From: an uncultured Porphyromonadaceae bacterium | GTDB lineage: Bacteria > Bacteroidota > Bacteroidia > Bacteroidales > Muribaculaceae | Assembly (NCBI GenBank): GCA_947176605.1 | Contig: CAMWRH010000002.1 | Location: 39,799 to 103,798 of the forward strand | Direction: 5' to 3' | DNA: 64,000 nt | In this document: in pieces, positions 49,015 to 58,417 of the stretch | Numbering within the stretch: position 1 is the stretch's first letter | Layout: every line of letters begins with the position of its first letter | Program-made: the position numbers and the translations under genes | Notes under the pieces: generated by a model | Seen by the model: only the letters and a program-made list of their open reading frames with translations | The model's database searches: none | Told to the model about the DNA's origin: nothing

Positions 49015-49563
49015 ATGGAGAAATCGGAAATCCGGCGGAAAATAAATTCCATGCGCCGCATGCTCTCGGAAGAGGAGCGGATGGCGGCTGCCGATGATGT
49101 GTTTGCGCGTCTGGAGCAGACGGCCGCCTTCCTGATGGCCGACAAGGTGCTGATGTATCACTCACTCCCCGATGAGCTGTCGACCCGCAGCTTCCTGCGC
49201 AAATGGGGCGACAGAAAGCACTTCTTCCTGCCGCGCGTAAATGGGGTAGACCTCGACATACTCCCGTATGAAGAATCGCGTCTCGAACTCGGCTCCTTCC
49301 ATATCGAAGAGCCCACAGGGTCGGATACCGTAGACCCGGCCGACATCGAACTGATGATCATCCCCGCCGTGGCCTACGACCGGCGCGGCAACCGCCTGGG
49401 GCGCGGCAAAGGATTCTACGACCGGCTGCTCGGCAGCGTCGGAGCCACCAAGATCGGTATAGGCTACGAGTTTCAGCTTATCGACGAGCTCCCCGTCGAA
49501 GAGCACGATGTGCCGATGGATATGGTAATCACCCAATACACCACCATCACCGTAAAGCACTGA
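49015..49563 (+). CDS. 5-formyltetrahydrofolate cyclo-ligase
   Basis: VDLDILPYEESRLELGSFHIEEPTGSDTVDPADIELMIIPAVAYDRRGNRLGRGKGFYDRLL. Confidence 0.94.
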   Translation: MEKSEIRRKINSMRRMLSEEERMAAADDVFARLEQTAAFLMADKVLMYHSLPDELSTRSFLRKWGDRKHFFLPRVNGVDLDILPYEESRLELGSFHIEEPTGSDTVDPADIELMIIPAVAYDRRGNRLGRGKGFYDRLLGSVGATKIGIGYEFQLIDELPVEEHDVPMDMVITQYTTITVKH

Positions 49564-49642
49564 TCCCCCATACCCTCCGGCTTAGGCCGGAGCTGACGTA
49601 AGGGAAGCGGTCTAAAACTCCCCGAATTTACAGACAATACAC

Positions 49643-49692
49643 CGGATTCACCCGCACTTCACAAAGAAAAGTGCGGATGAATCCGTTTTTTT
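49643..49692 (+). terminator. Strong intrinsic terminator
   Basis: 17-bp stem CGGATTCACCCGCACTT/AAGTGCGGATGAATCCG (one mismatch) followed by TTTTTTTA. Confidence 0.92.
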
Positions 49693-49704
49693 ATGATTTC
49701 AATG

Positions 49705-49735
49705 TTTGAACAATGACAAAAATTACTTAACTTTG
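49705..49735 (+). promoter_or_regulatory. Bacteroidetes-type promoter (TTTG-N19-TAACTTTG) for the M16 peptidase
   Basis: Exact consensus boxes at 49705-49708 and 49728-49735. Confidence 0.85.
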
Positions 49736-49861
49736 AAGCACCCAAAGTAAAGAGAATGCCGATTCTACCATAAAGCGTATGGTGCCACCCCCTCCGCATG
49801 GGGAGGGACACGCGAGATATCCGACCGGAAAAATAATAAAAACAACTATATCCGACACATT

Positions 49862-52687
49862 ATGAAGAAAAGAGTCTTATCACTTCTCCTGATGGCACTT
49901 ACAGTCATCATAGGAGCCACTTCAGTAAGTGCCCAGGGTATGCCCCAGCTCACCCCGCTGCCTGAAATGCCGGGGCTGCGCACAGGCAAGCTCCCCAACG
50001 GCCTTACTTACTATGTGCTGCATAATGAAAAGCCCAAAGGGCGTGCCAACTTCTACATCGCTCAGAAGGTAGGCTCCACCCTTGAGACTCCCGAGCAGCT
50101 CGGTCTGGCCCACTTCCTGGAGCACATGGCCTTCAACGGCACAAAGCACTATCCCGGCAAGACGATGCTCAACTATCTCCAGAACAAAGGTATCCGCTTT
50201 GGTGACGATATCAACGCCTATACCGACTTCGACGAGACAGTCTACCACATCGACAACATCCATACCTCAGATGTTGCGCTTATGGACAGCGTGCTGCTCG
50301 TGCTCCGTGACTGGAGCTGCGACCTTCTGCTTGAAGATGCCGAAATCGAGGCCGAGCGCGGTGTGATTCAGGAAGAGTGGCGTATGCGCAATGATGCCAT
50401 AACCCGCAGGAACCAAGCGATGCTCCCCGTAATCTTCGAAGAGTATCAGTACAAGCAGTCGCCCATCGGCACGATGGAGGTGGTGATGAACTTCAAGCCC
50501 GATGTGCTGCGCGACTACTACCACAAATGGTATCGCCCGGACCAGCAGGGTATCGTAGTGGTAGGCGACTTCGACGCAGCCGAGATGGAGAAGAAGATCA
50601 TCGACCTCTTCTCACCCATACCGATGCCCGAAAACGCACCCGAGCGCACCTACGCCCAGGTAAGCGACAACAAAGAGCCCATCTACTTCGAGTTTGAAGA
50701 TCCCGAACTCAAGAATCCCATGATCATGACTGCATTCAAGACTGACCGCGTCCCCTTCGAGATGCGCAACACGCTTGAGATGTATGTCAACAACGATCTC
50801 ATGGAAGAGGTAATCGCCCGGCTGCTCAACAACCGCCTCGAAGAGTTTGCCATGAGTCCCGACTGCGACTATCAGACGGCAGGATGTTATTTCGGTCGGT
50901 ACTTTATTGCCAAGACAAAGGATGCATTCAACTGCAACGTCGTACCGAAGACCGATCCCGTGGCAGCCTACAAGGACATGATGTCGATTGTGGCCCGCGC
51001 CTGTAAGACCGGATTTACCGATTCAGAGCTCGAGCGCGTAAATTCAGAACTCCTCTCCAAGCTTGAGAGTGCATACAAGGAACGCGACAATAATTATACC
51101 TCCACACGCGCTGAGGAAATCATCCGTCACTTTGTAGAAAACATCCCGGCCCCCGGCATCGAGGCCGAGTATCAGATCGCAAGTGCCATCCTGCCTCAGA
51201 TACCCGTGGAGCAGATCAATATGATTGCCTCCACGCTCCTCACCCCCGAGAACCAGGTGATCGTAGTGTCGCAGCCTAAGGCTGATGGATTCAAGCTCCC
51301 CGGCAAAGAGACTATGCTCAGCGCCCTCAACGAAGTGCTCAACATGGATTATGAGGCATATGTCGACGAGGTAATCACCGACCCGCTGCTCACTTCAGAG
51401 CCCGTAGCCGGAAAGATCACTGCCGAAAAGGCCGGTGAGTTTGACACCACAGAGTTCACACTCTCCAACGGCATGAAGGTAATCCTGAAGCAGACCGACT
51501 TCAACGCCGACCAGATCCTGATACAGTGCTGGAGCAACGGCGGTAAGGTGTTCTATCCCGCATCCCAGGCTGCCAATATCGATGCCCTCGAACTCGCATA
51601 TGATTCGAGCAAGCTCGGTAACTTTAACCAGAAGACCCTTTCAAAATACCTCAAAGGGAAGCAGCTTGCGCTTGGGGTCAACATGGGTATGCAGAGCTTC
51701 TTCTTCTCCGGCGAATCCACCGTCAAGGACTTCCCGACACTGATGGAGCTTCTCTACGCCTCCATGACACAGGTAAGCCCCGATGCAGAGATGTTTGAGA
51801 CCAACCGCAGCAACTACGTGCGCCAGTACGAAATTGCAGCCACCACCCCCGACTTCGTTTTCAGCCAGCATCTCAATGCTACTGAATGGGACAACAACGC
51901 CATGATGGAAGTGGCTACAGCCAAGACCTTCAGTGAGGTGAAATACGATGAGGTACTCGCTCTTCTGAAATCAGCCACAGCCAATGCCGCCGACTTCACC
52001 CTCTCCGTAGTAGGCAATGTGGATGCAGCCACACTGCGTCCGCTCCTTGAGAAATACGTGGCATCGCTCCCCTCGCTCGGCAAGCCCAACAAGGCCGCCG
52101 TGCTCACTCCGATCGCATTGGCTTCGGGTCGCCCCTCCGACGTGTTCGACCTTCAGATGCAGGCTCCGCAGGTCAAGGTGTTCGGCGCATTCAGCGGTGA
52201 GCTTCCCTATACAATGGCCAACTCAGCGCAGATCGGCCTGCTCGGCGACGTGCTCTCCAACATCTATACCCTCACGCTCCGCGAAGAAGAGGGTGGCACA
52301 TATAGCCCCGGTGCCTTCGGCACACTCTACCCCTTCTCCAAGCAGTGGATGCTCGCCTATATCTTCATCACCAACTCCGAGGTGGGCGACCACCTGCAGG
52401 AGCGCGCCTATAAAGAGGCTAACGAGCTTTTTGCCAACGGTGCGAAAGAGGAGATGTTCAATCAGGTGAAAGAGGCCGCCATCAATCAGTACACCATCCG
52501 GGAACGCACCAACGGATTCTGGATCAGCGCGCTGATGAACAAAGAGCGTGGTCTTGAACCTGGCGTAGGTGTCGACACATTCCTGCGTGGTCTGACAATC
52601 GACCAGTTCAACACATTCGTAAAGGGAATCAACAACGGCGGCAGCAACTACATCAAAGTAGTGATGAACGGCGTTCCCGTAGAATGA
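49862..52687 (+). CDS. M16 family metallopeptidase (pitrilysin-like), secreted
   Basis: HFLEHMAFNGTKHYPG (inverted zinc motif HxxEH), two-half M16 architecture, signal peptide. Confidence 0.96.
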   Translation: MKKRVLSLLLMALTVIIGATSVSAQGMPQLTPLPEMPGLRTGKLPNGLTYYVLHNEKPKGRANFYIAQKVGSTLETPEQLGLAHFLEHMAFNGTKHYPGKTMLNYLQNKGIRFGDDINAYTDFDETVYHIDNIHTSDVALMDSVLLVLRDWSCDLLLEDAEIEAERGVIQEEWRMRNDAITRRNQAMLPVIFEEYQYKQSPIGTMEVVMNFKPDVLRDYYHKWYRPDQQGIVVVGDFDAAEMEKKIIDLFSPIPMPENAPERTYAQVSDNKEPIYFEFEDPELKNPMIMTAFKTDRVPFEMRNTLEMYVNNDLMEEVIARLLNNRLEEFAMSPDCDYQTAGCYFGRYFIAKTKDAFNCNVVPKTDPVAAYKDMMSIVARACKTGFTDSELERVNSELLSKLESAYKERDNNYTSTRAEEIIRHFVENIPAPGIEAEYQIASAILPQIPVEQINMIASTLLTPENQVIVVSQPKADGFKLPGKETMLSALNEVLNMDYEAYVDEVITDPLLTSEPVAGKITAEKAGEFDTTEFTLSNGMKVILKQTDFNADQILIQCWSNGGKVFYPASQAANIDALELAYDSSKLGNFNQKTLSKYLKGKQLALGVNMGMQSFFFSGESTVKDFPTLMELLYASMTQVSPDAEMFETNRSNYVRQYEIAATTPDFVFSQHLNATEWDNNAMMEVATAKTFSEVKYDEVLALLKSATANAADFTLSVVGNVDAATLRPLLEKYVASLPSLGKPNKAAVLTPIALASGRPSDVFDLQMQAPQVKVFGAFSGELPYTMANSAQIGLLGDVLSNIYTLTLREEEGGTYSPGAFGTLYPFSKQWMLAYIFITNSEVGDHLQERAYKEANELFANGAKEEMFNQVKEAAINQYTIRERTNGFWISALMNKERGLEPGVGVDTFLRGLTIDQFNTFVKGINNGGSNYIKVVMNGVPVE

Positions 52688-52746
52688 TACGCTTCAATCG
52701 TCATATCTGAAATGGCCAACAACCATAAAAAGTAAGCTAATATGTA

Positions 52747-52790
52747 ACAGACCTTCAGTGGTGCCCGTCGTGGCAACCCTGAGGGTCTGT
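52747..52790 (+). terminator. Putative terminator after the M16 peptidase
   Basis: Stem ACAGACCTTCAG/CTGAGGGTCTGT (one mismatch); weak T tract. Confidence 0.6.
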
Positions 52791-52818
52791 CACTTGTTGA
52801 TACTAATACCTTGAATTA

Positions 52819-54990
52819 ATGAAAAAACAGATTATCCGCGGTCTCGCCGCATTATCAATCATGACATTCGCTTCAGTATCGCAGAGTTTTGCCGAATACA
52901 CCGGCACCAACCCTCTGCTTCAGACCGAACTCCTCCCGTACGGCGCGGTACCCTTCGACCGCCTGACTCCCGAACTCTACGAGCAGGCAGTCAAAGAGGC
53001 CATCGCCCTGCAGAACCACAATATCGACGTGATAGTAAGCAACCCGGCTCCCGCCACATTCGAGAACACGATCGTGGCCTACGAGCGTTCCGGTGCCGAA
53101 CTCAACCGCGCCGTGCTCGCCCTTGGCAATATCGAGCATGCCGTAGGCGACCCGGCAATGATGCAGGTGCTCGCCGATGTGACCCCGCTTCTCTCCGAGC
53201 ATGAGGCCGCCATCACCCTCAACGAAAAGCTCTGGCAGCGCATCAAGGCTGTCTACGACCAGCGCGAGGCCCTCAAATCGCAGCTCACACCCGAAGACCT
53301 CCGACTGCTCGACGAGACCTACAAAGGATTCGCCCTCAACGGTGCGGCCCTCCAGGGTGCCGACCGTGAGAAATACCGCAAACTCATGGCCGAGCTTTCC
53401 GACCTCAACGTGAAATTCTCGCAGAACGTGACCAACGGCATGGCCGACCCCGCCCGCCGCGTATGGCTCACCGCCGACAAGCTCGAAGGAGTGCCCGCCG
53501 ACATCATGCAGGCCGCCCGCGAAGAGGCCAAGAACGCACTTGCCGCCGACGGGAAAGCCGACGACGAGTCGCTCTACCTCTTCACCGTATATGCTCCCTC
53601 ATACTCACCTTTCATCAAGTATGTCAAAGACCGCGACCTGCGCGAACAGATGTACCGACTCTACACCACCCGCAACACCGACGGCGAATACAACAACATC
53701 CCCGTGCTCATCGACATCGCCAACGTGCGCCGCGAGATAGCCAACCTCATGGGCAAGGATAACTTCGCCGAGTATCAGCTGCAGCACACGATGGCCGAGA
53801 CTCCCGAAAACGTCTACGCCATGCTCAACGAGCTCCGTGAGGCATACACCGAGCCGATGAAAGCCGAAATAGCCGAAATCCAGGAATACGCCCGCCGGAC
53901 CGAAGGCCCCGACTTCCAGCTCCGCCCCTGGGACTATTCCTACTGGAGCGACAAGCTCAAATCGGATAAATACAGCTTCAACGACGAAGACATGAAGCCC
54001 TACTTCGAGCTCAACAACACGATAAAGGGTGTATTCGGACTCGCCACCAAACTCTACGGCTACACATTCAAAGAGAACAAAGAGATACCCGGCTACCACC
54101 CCGACGTGAAGATCTACGACGTCTACGGCCCCGACAAGAAACTGCTCGGCATACTCTATGCCGACTTCTTCTATCGTCCCGGCAAGGCCCCCGGCGCATG
54201 GATGACCGAATATCAGACCGAAGTGAAAGACGACCAGGGCAACCGCACACTGCCGCTGATCTCCATCGTCACCAACTTCTCCAAGCCCGTAGGCGACAAG
54301 GAAGTGCTCCTCACTCCCTACGAGGTAGAGACATTCCTGCATGAGTTCGGTCACGCACTGCACGGCCTCTCGGCCCAGGCCAAATATGCATCCATATCCG
54401 GCACCAACGTATATCACGACTTCGTGGAGCTCTTCTCACAGTTCAACGAAAACTACCTCACACAGCAGGAGTACCTCGACGGCTTCGCCCGCCATTACAA
54501 GACCGGCAAAAAGATGCCCAAAGAGCTGCTTGACCGCTTCATCAAATCCTCGCAGTTCGGCGCCGCCTACAACTGCATGCGCCAGCTCAACTTCGGCTTC
54601 CTCGACATGGCCTACCACATGATCGAAAATCCCCTCCGCGCCTCCGACGACATCGAGGCATTCGAAATCAAGGCCATCGAACCCGTACAGATCTTCGAGC
54701 CCGAGAAAGGATGCCTTATTTCTCCGGCATTCGGCCACATCTTCTCCGGAGGATACGCAGCCGGCTACTACGGCTACAAATGGAGCGAAGAGCTCGACGC
54801 CGATGCCTTCGCCGCATTCAAGGAGACAGGCAACATCTTCGACAAAAAGACAGCCGACCGCTTCCACAAGATGCTCGAAGCCGGAGGCACAGTCGACCCG
54901 ATGACGCTCTACATCGAGTTCCGCGGCAAGAAGCCCACAGTCGATGCCCTCCTGGTGCGCGACGGCATAAAACCCGAACCTAAAAAGTAA
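52819..54990 (+). CDS. M3 family metallopeptidase (oligopeptidase A / Dcp-like), secreted
   Basis: FLHEFGHALHGLSAQAKYASISGTNVYHDFVELFSQ; signal peptide. Confidence 0.96.
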   Translation: MKKQIIRGLAALSIMTFASVSQSFAEYTGTNPLLQTELLPYGAVPFDRLTPELYEQAVKEAIALQNHNIDVIVSNPAPATFENTIVAYERSGAELNRAVLALGNIEHAVGDPAMMQVLADVTPLLSEHEAAITLNEKLWQRIKAVYDQREALKSQLTPEDLRLLDETYKGFALNGAALQGADREKYRKLMAELSDLNVKFSQNVTNGMADPARRVWLTADKLEGVPADIMQAAREEAKNALAADGKADDESLYLFTVYAPSYSPFIKYVKDRDLREQMYRLYTTRNTDGEYNNIPVLIDIANVRREIANLMGKDNFAEYQLQHTMAETPENVYAMLNELREAYTEPMKAEIAEIQEYARRTEGPDFQLRPWDYSYWSDKLKSDKYSFNDEDMKPYFELNNTIKGVFGLATKLYGYTFKENKEIPGYHPDVKIYDVYGPDKKLLGILYADFFYRPGKAPGAWMTEYQTEVKDDQGNRTLPLISIVTNFSKPVGDKEVLLTPYEVETFLHEFGHALHGLSAQAKYASISGTNVYHDFVELFSQFNENYLTQQEYLDGFARHYKTGKKMPKELLDRFIKSSQFGAAYNCMRQLNFGFLDMAYHMIENPLRASDDIEAFEIKAIEPVQIFEPEKGCLISPAFGHIFSGGYAAGYYGYKWSEELDADAFAAFKETGNIFDKKTADRFHKMLEAGGTVDPMTLYIEFRGKKPTVDALLVRDGIKPEPKK

Positions 54991-55021
54991 CTCTGCAACA
55001 TAGTTGTGCAACCGTAAATAT

Positions 55022-55063
55022 CCCGCTTTCACCCATCGGAACACTCCGATGGATGGAAGCGGG
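55022..55063 (+). terminator. Putative terminator after the M3 peptidase
   Basis: 19-bp stem CCCGCTTTCACCCATCGGA/TCCGATGGATGGAAGCGGG (two mismatches), 4-nt loop. Confidence 0.7.
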
Positions 55064-55115
55064 GTAATCTATTATAAGAAGTGCAAAAACACGCTTCCAT
55101 ATTCAAAAAAATAGC

Positions 55116-55123
55116 TAAATTTG
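55116..55123 (+). promoter_or_regulatory. Bacteroidetes -7 element TAAATTTG upstream of the citrate lyase operon
   Basis: TAnnTTTG match 31 nt upstream of the citD ATG; -33 box poor. Confidence 0.5.
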
Positions 55124-55154
55124 CGCTCAAATCTACATACCTAAAGCACAAATT

Positions 55155-55436
55155 ATGCAACTGAAAGAATCATTTGCGGGCACCCTTGAATCGGGCGACA
55201 TCCACATACGGCTGCTCCCGAGCGATAAGCCGGGGCTTACGATTAATCTGGAGAGCTCGGTAGCCTATCAGTTTGGCGACCAGATCCGCAGAGTCATTAC
55301 CGAGAGCCTCACCGACTTCGGGATTGACTCGGCCGAAGTCAACGCCACCGACAAGGGAGCGCTCGACTGCACCATCCGCGCAAGAGTGACGGCAGCCGCC
55401 GTGAGGGCCACAGGCAAAGATGTCTGGGCCGACTGA
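55155..55436 (+). CDS. citD: Citrate lyase acyl carrier protein (gamma subunit)
   Basis: AGTLESGDIHIRLLPSDKPGLTINLESSVAYQFGDQIRRVITESLTDFGIDSAEVNATDKGALDCTIRARVTAAAVRAT. Confidence 0.95.
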   Translation: MQLKESFAGTLESGDIHIRLLPSDKPGLTINLESSVAYQFGDQIRRVITESLTDFGIDSAEVNATDKGALDCTIRARVTAAAVRATGKDVWAD

Positions 55437-55475
55437 CCTTCCACCTCCCAACACCAACCTACATCAGAAATTACC

Positions 55476-56363
55476 ATGGAAAGACTACGACGGACGATGA
55501 TGTTCGTGCCGGGCAACAATCCCGGAATGATGGCCGATGCCCATATCTACGGGCCCGACTCCATCATGCTCGACCTTGAAGACTCAGTGACATTGGCCGA
55601 GAAAGACACTGCCCGGCTCCTGGTCTACAATGCCCTGAAAAGCGTAGACTACGGCGACACCGAGATGGTGGTGCGCATAAATCCCCTCAACACCCCTTAT
55701 GGCAAAAAAGACATAGAAGCCGTGGTGAAAGCCGGCGTCGACGTGATCCGTATGCCGAAGACGGAGACCGCCGAAGAAGTGGTGGAAGTGGAGCGCGAAA
55801 TAGAAAGGGTAGAGCGTGAACTGGGATGCGTAGGGCGCACTCAGATAATGGCGGCCATAGAAAGCGCCTTAGGAATCTGCAACGCCTACGCCATCGCCAC
55901 AGCCTCACCCCGCATGATGGGAATCGCCCTCGGTGCCGAAGACTATTGCGCCAACCTCAAGACACAACGCACCCCCGACGGCGATGAACTCCGCCTGGCA
56001 CGCGAGACAATCGTAGTGGCAGCCCGCGCCGCCGGTATCGCCGCCCTCGACACCGTCTACTCCAACCTCGACGACATGGAGACGTTCCGCAAAGAGGTGG
56101 AATACATCCACCGCCTCGGCTTCGACGGCAAATCCATCATCAATCCCAGGCAGATAGAGGTGGTCAACGAAGTGTTTGCCCCCACCGAAAAGGCCATCGA
56201 AAAGGCCCGCACCATACTGGCCGCCATCCGAGAGGCCGAAAAGAAGGGATCGGGCGTGATTGCCGTCAACGGCAAGATGGTAGACCGTCCGGTAGTGATC
56301 CGCGCACAGCGCACCATCGACCTTGCAATAGCATCAGGAATTTTAAAAGAGGAGGACGTGTAA
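55476..56363 (+). CDS. citE: Citrate lyase beta subunit
   Basis: LRRTMMFVPGNNPGMMADAHIYGPDSIMLDLEDSVTLAEKDTARLLVYNAL. Confidence 0.96.
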   Translation: MERLRRTMMFVPGNNPGMMADAHIYGPDSIMLDLEDSVTLAEKDTARLLVYNALKSVDYGDTEMVVRINPLNTPYGKKDIEAVVKAGVDVIRMPKTETAEEVVEVEREIERVERELGCVGRTQIMAAIESALGICNAYAIATASPRMMGIALGAEDYCANLKTQRTPDGDELRLARETIVVAARAAGIAALDTVYSNLDDMETFRKEVEYIHRLGFDGKSIINPRQIEVVNEVFAPTEKAIEKARTILAAIREAEKKGSGVIAVNGKMVDRPVVIRAQRTIDLAIASGILKEEDV

Positions 56364-57902
56364 ATGAGCAGCATAACCCAACGGGCGCCCCTCGCCGAGA
56401 AGGCGGCCGAAAAACTCAATAAGAAAGTAAGTCATCCCGAAACCATCGTTAAGGACCCGACTCCGCGCATGGAGCTTCAGAAAGAGTCGCCCAAACTGGC
56501 GACCCTCGACGAGGCAATACGCCGCAGCGGCCTGAAAGACGGGATGACGATATCATTCCATCATCATTTCCGTGGCGGCGACAAGGTGGTCAACCTCGTG
56601 GTAGGGCGACTTGCCGAAATGGGATTCAAAGACCTTCACCTCGCAGCCTCCAGCCTCTCCGACGTACATGCGCCACTGATAAAGCATATCGAGAACGGCG
56701 TAATCACCCGTATATCCACCTCCGGACTGCGTGGCCAGCTGGCCGACCGCATATCGCGCGGCCTCATGCAGGAGCCGGTGATATTCCGCAGCCACGGCGG
56801 ACGTGGCAGCGCCATAGCCTCGGGCGACCTGCACATCGACGTGGCATTCCTCGGGGCCTCCTCCTCCGACCCTCTTGGCAACGCCTGCGGATATTCCCGC
56901 TCCGAAAACGCCAAATCCATATGCGGCTCACTGGGGTACGCCCTTCCCGACGCACAGTATGCCGATAAGGTGGTGGTGCTCACCGACGACCTCGTGGCAT
57001 ATCCCAACACACCCTGCTCCATATCCGAACGTCAGGTAGACTACGTAGTGGAAATCGACTCCGTGGGCGACAGCTCAAAGATATCCTCCGGAGCCATACG
57101 CGACAGCAAGAACCCCCGCGACATACTCCTGGCACAGAAAGCCGCCAAAGTCATCATCAACAGCGGATACTTCAAGGATGGTTTCTCGATACAGACCGGC
57201 ACCGGAGGCGCCTCCCTGGCCGCAGTCAAATACATCCGCCAGAGCATGATCGACCGGGGCATCAAAGCCTCTTTCGCATTAGGCGGCATCACCGCCCATA
57301 TGGTAAAACTGCATGAAGAGGGACTTATCGAAAGGCTTATCGACGTGCAGTCGTTTGACAAAGTAGCCGCCGAATCACTCAAGACCGACATGATGCACAA
57401 AGAAGTGAGCGCCAACGAATACGCCTCGGCCGACGAGCCGGGTTCGGCAGTGCACTACCTCGACATCGTGATACTCTCGGCACTCGAAGTAGACGTCAAC
57501 TTCAACGTCAACGTACTCGTAGGCAGCGACGGCATAATCAGAGGCGCCATCGGCGGCCATCCCGATACGGCAGCTGACTCGGCCCTGTCGATAATCGTGT
57601 GTCCGCTGCTGCGCGGCCGCATCCCCTGCGTGGTGGATGAAGTCACCACGCTTATCACCCCCGGATCATCGGTCGACGTGATAGTGACCGAATACGGCAT
57701 CGCCGTCAATCCGCGCCGTCCCGAACTGGCCGAGCGTCTGCGCGCGGCCGGACTCGACGTGACCGAAATCACCGCCCTGCGCGACAAAGCCCTCTCCGTC
57801 ATCGGCACCCCGGCGCCGCTGCCGTTTGGCGACAGGGTGGTGGGCGTGGTGATGAACCGCGACGGCAACGTGCTCGACGTAATCAGAAACATAGCCGACT
57901 GA
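56364..57902 (+). CDS. citF: Citrate lyase alpha subunit (citrate CoA-transferase)
   Basis: LKDGMTISFHHHFRGGDKVVNLVV...SDVHAPLIKHIENGVITRISTSGLRGQLADRIS; operon position. Confidence 0.96.
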   Translation: MSSITQRAPLAEKAAEKLNKKVSHPETIVKDPTPRMELQKESPKLATLDEAIRRSGLKDGMTISFHHHFRGGDKVVNLVVGRLAEMGFKDLHLAASSLSDVHAPLIKHIENGVITRISTSGLRGQLADRISRGLMQEPVIFRSHGGRGSAIASGDLHIDVAFLGASSSDPLGNACGYSRSENAKSICGSLGYALPDAQYADKVVVLTDDLVAYPNTPCSISERQVDYVVEIDSVGDSSKISSGAIRDSKNPRDILLAQKAAKVIINSGYFKDGFSIQTGTGGASLAAVKYIRQSMIDRGIKASFALGGITAHMVKLHEEGLIERLIDVQSFDKVAAESLKTDMMHKEVSANEYASADEPGSAVHYLDIVILSALEVDVNFNVNVLVGSDGIIRGAIGGHPDTAADSALSIIVCPLLRGRIPCVVDEVTTLITPGSSVDVIVTEYGIAVNPRRPELAERLRAAGLDVTEITALRDKALSVIGTPAPLPFGDRVVGVVMNRDGNVLDVIRNIAD

Positions 57903-57910
57903 ACCCTGAC

Positions 57911-58417
57911 GTGATAACCCTCGACCAGCTTCTTGCCGCACGCGACCGCCGGCGCGAACTTCAGCTCCGGCTTCTGGAAGCACATCCGGAACTCACCCTG
58001 ATCGTGCTCACAGTCAATATCCCCGGCAATATCAAGCAGACACCCGAAAGCCGCGACATCGGCAACGAGGGTGTGCGCGTATTGCGCGAGCGCCTTGGCA
58101 CGAAGCTGCAAGAGCTCACCGTCAATGACCTTCCTACAGGATTCGAGGCCTTCCTCCTCGTGGATTGCGACGAGGAGGAGGCCAAGACCCTATCGGTAGA
58201 GATAGAAGACACGCACCCCCTGGGGCGCCTTATGGATATCGACGTCATAGGGCACGACGGAGTCCCCCTGAGCCGCATGGCCCGTGGCCACGGCGCCCGG
58301 CGATGCCTGCTTTGCGGCGACGACGCCCGAGTCTGCATGCGAAGCGGACGCCATACGATAACCGAACTTACTGACGAAATCCACAGATTGCACGATGGAT
58401 ACTTCAAGAGGATTTGA
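57911..58417 (+). CDS. citX: Citrate lyase holo-[acyl-carrier protein] synthase
   Basis: ITLDQLLAARDRRRELQLRLLEAHPELTLIVLTVNIPGNIKQTPESRDI...LGRLMDIDVIGHDGVPLSR...RRCLLCGDDARVCMRSGRH. Confidence 0.93.
   Translation: MITLDQLLAARDRRRELQLRLLEAHPELTLIVLTVNIPGNIKQTPESRDIGNEGVRVLRERLGTKLQELTVNDLPTGFEAFLLVDCDEEEAKTLSVEIEDTHPLGRLMDIDVIGHDGVPLSRMARGHGARRCLLCGDDARVCMRSGRHTITELTDEIHRLHDGYFKRI

Noticed and set aside
49575-49592. CTCCGGC-ttag-GCCGGAG hairpin after the 5-FTHF cyclo-ligase gene
   Set aside because: Short 7-bp stem without a T tract; the much stronger terminator at 49643-49692 explains termination.
53605-54417. 270-aa minus-strand ORF opposite the M3 peptidase
   Set aside because: Antisense to the conserved catalytic domain; a codon-bias shadow ORF.
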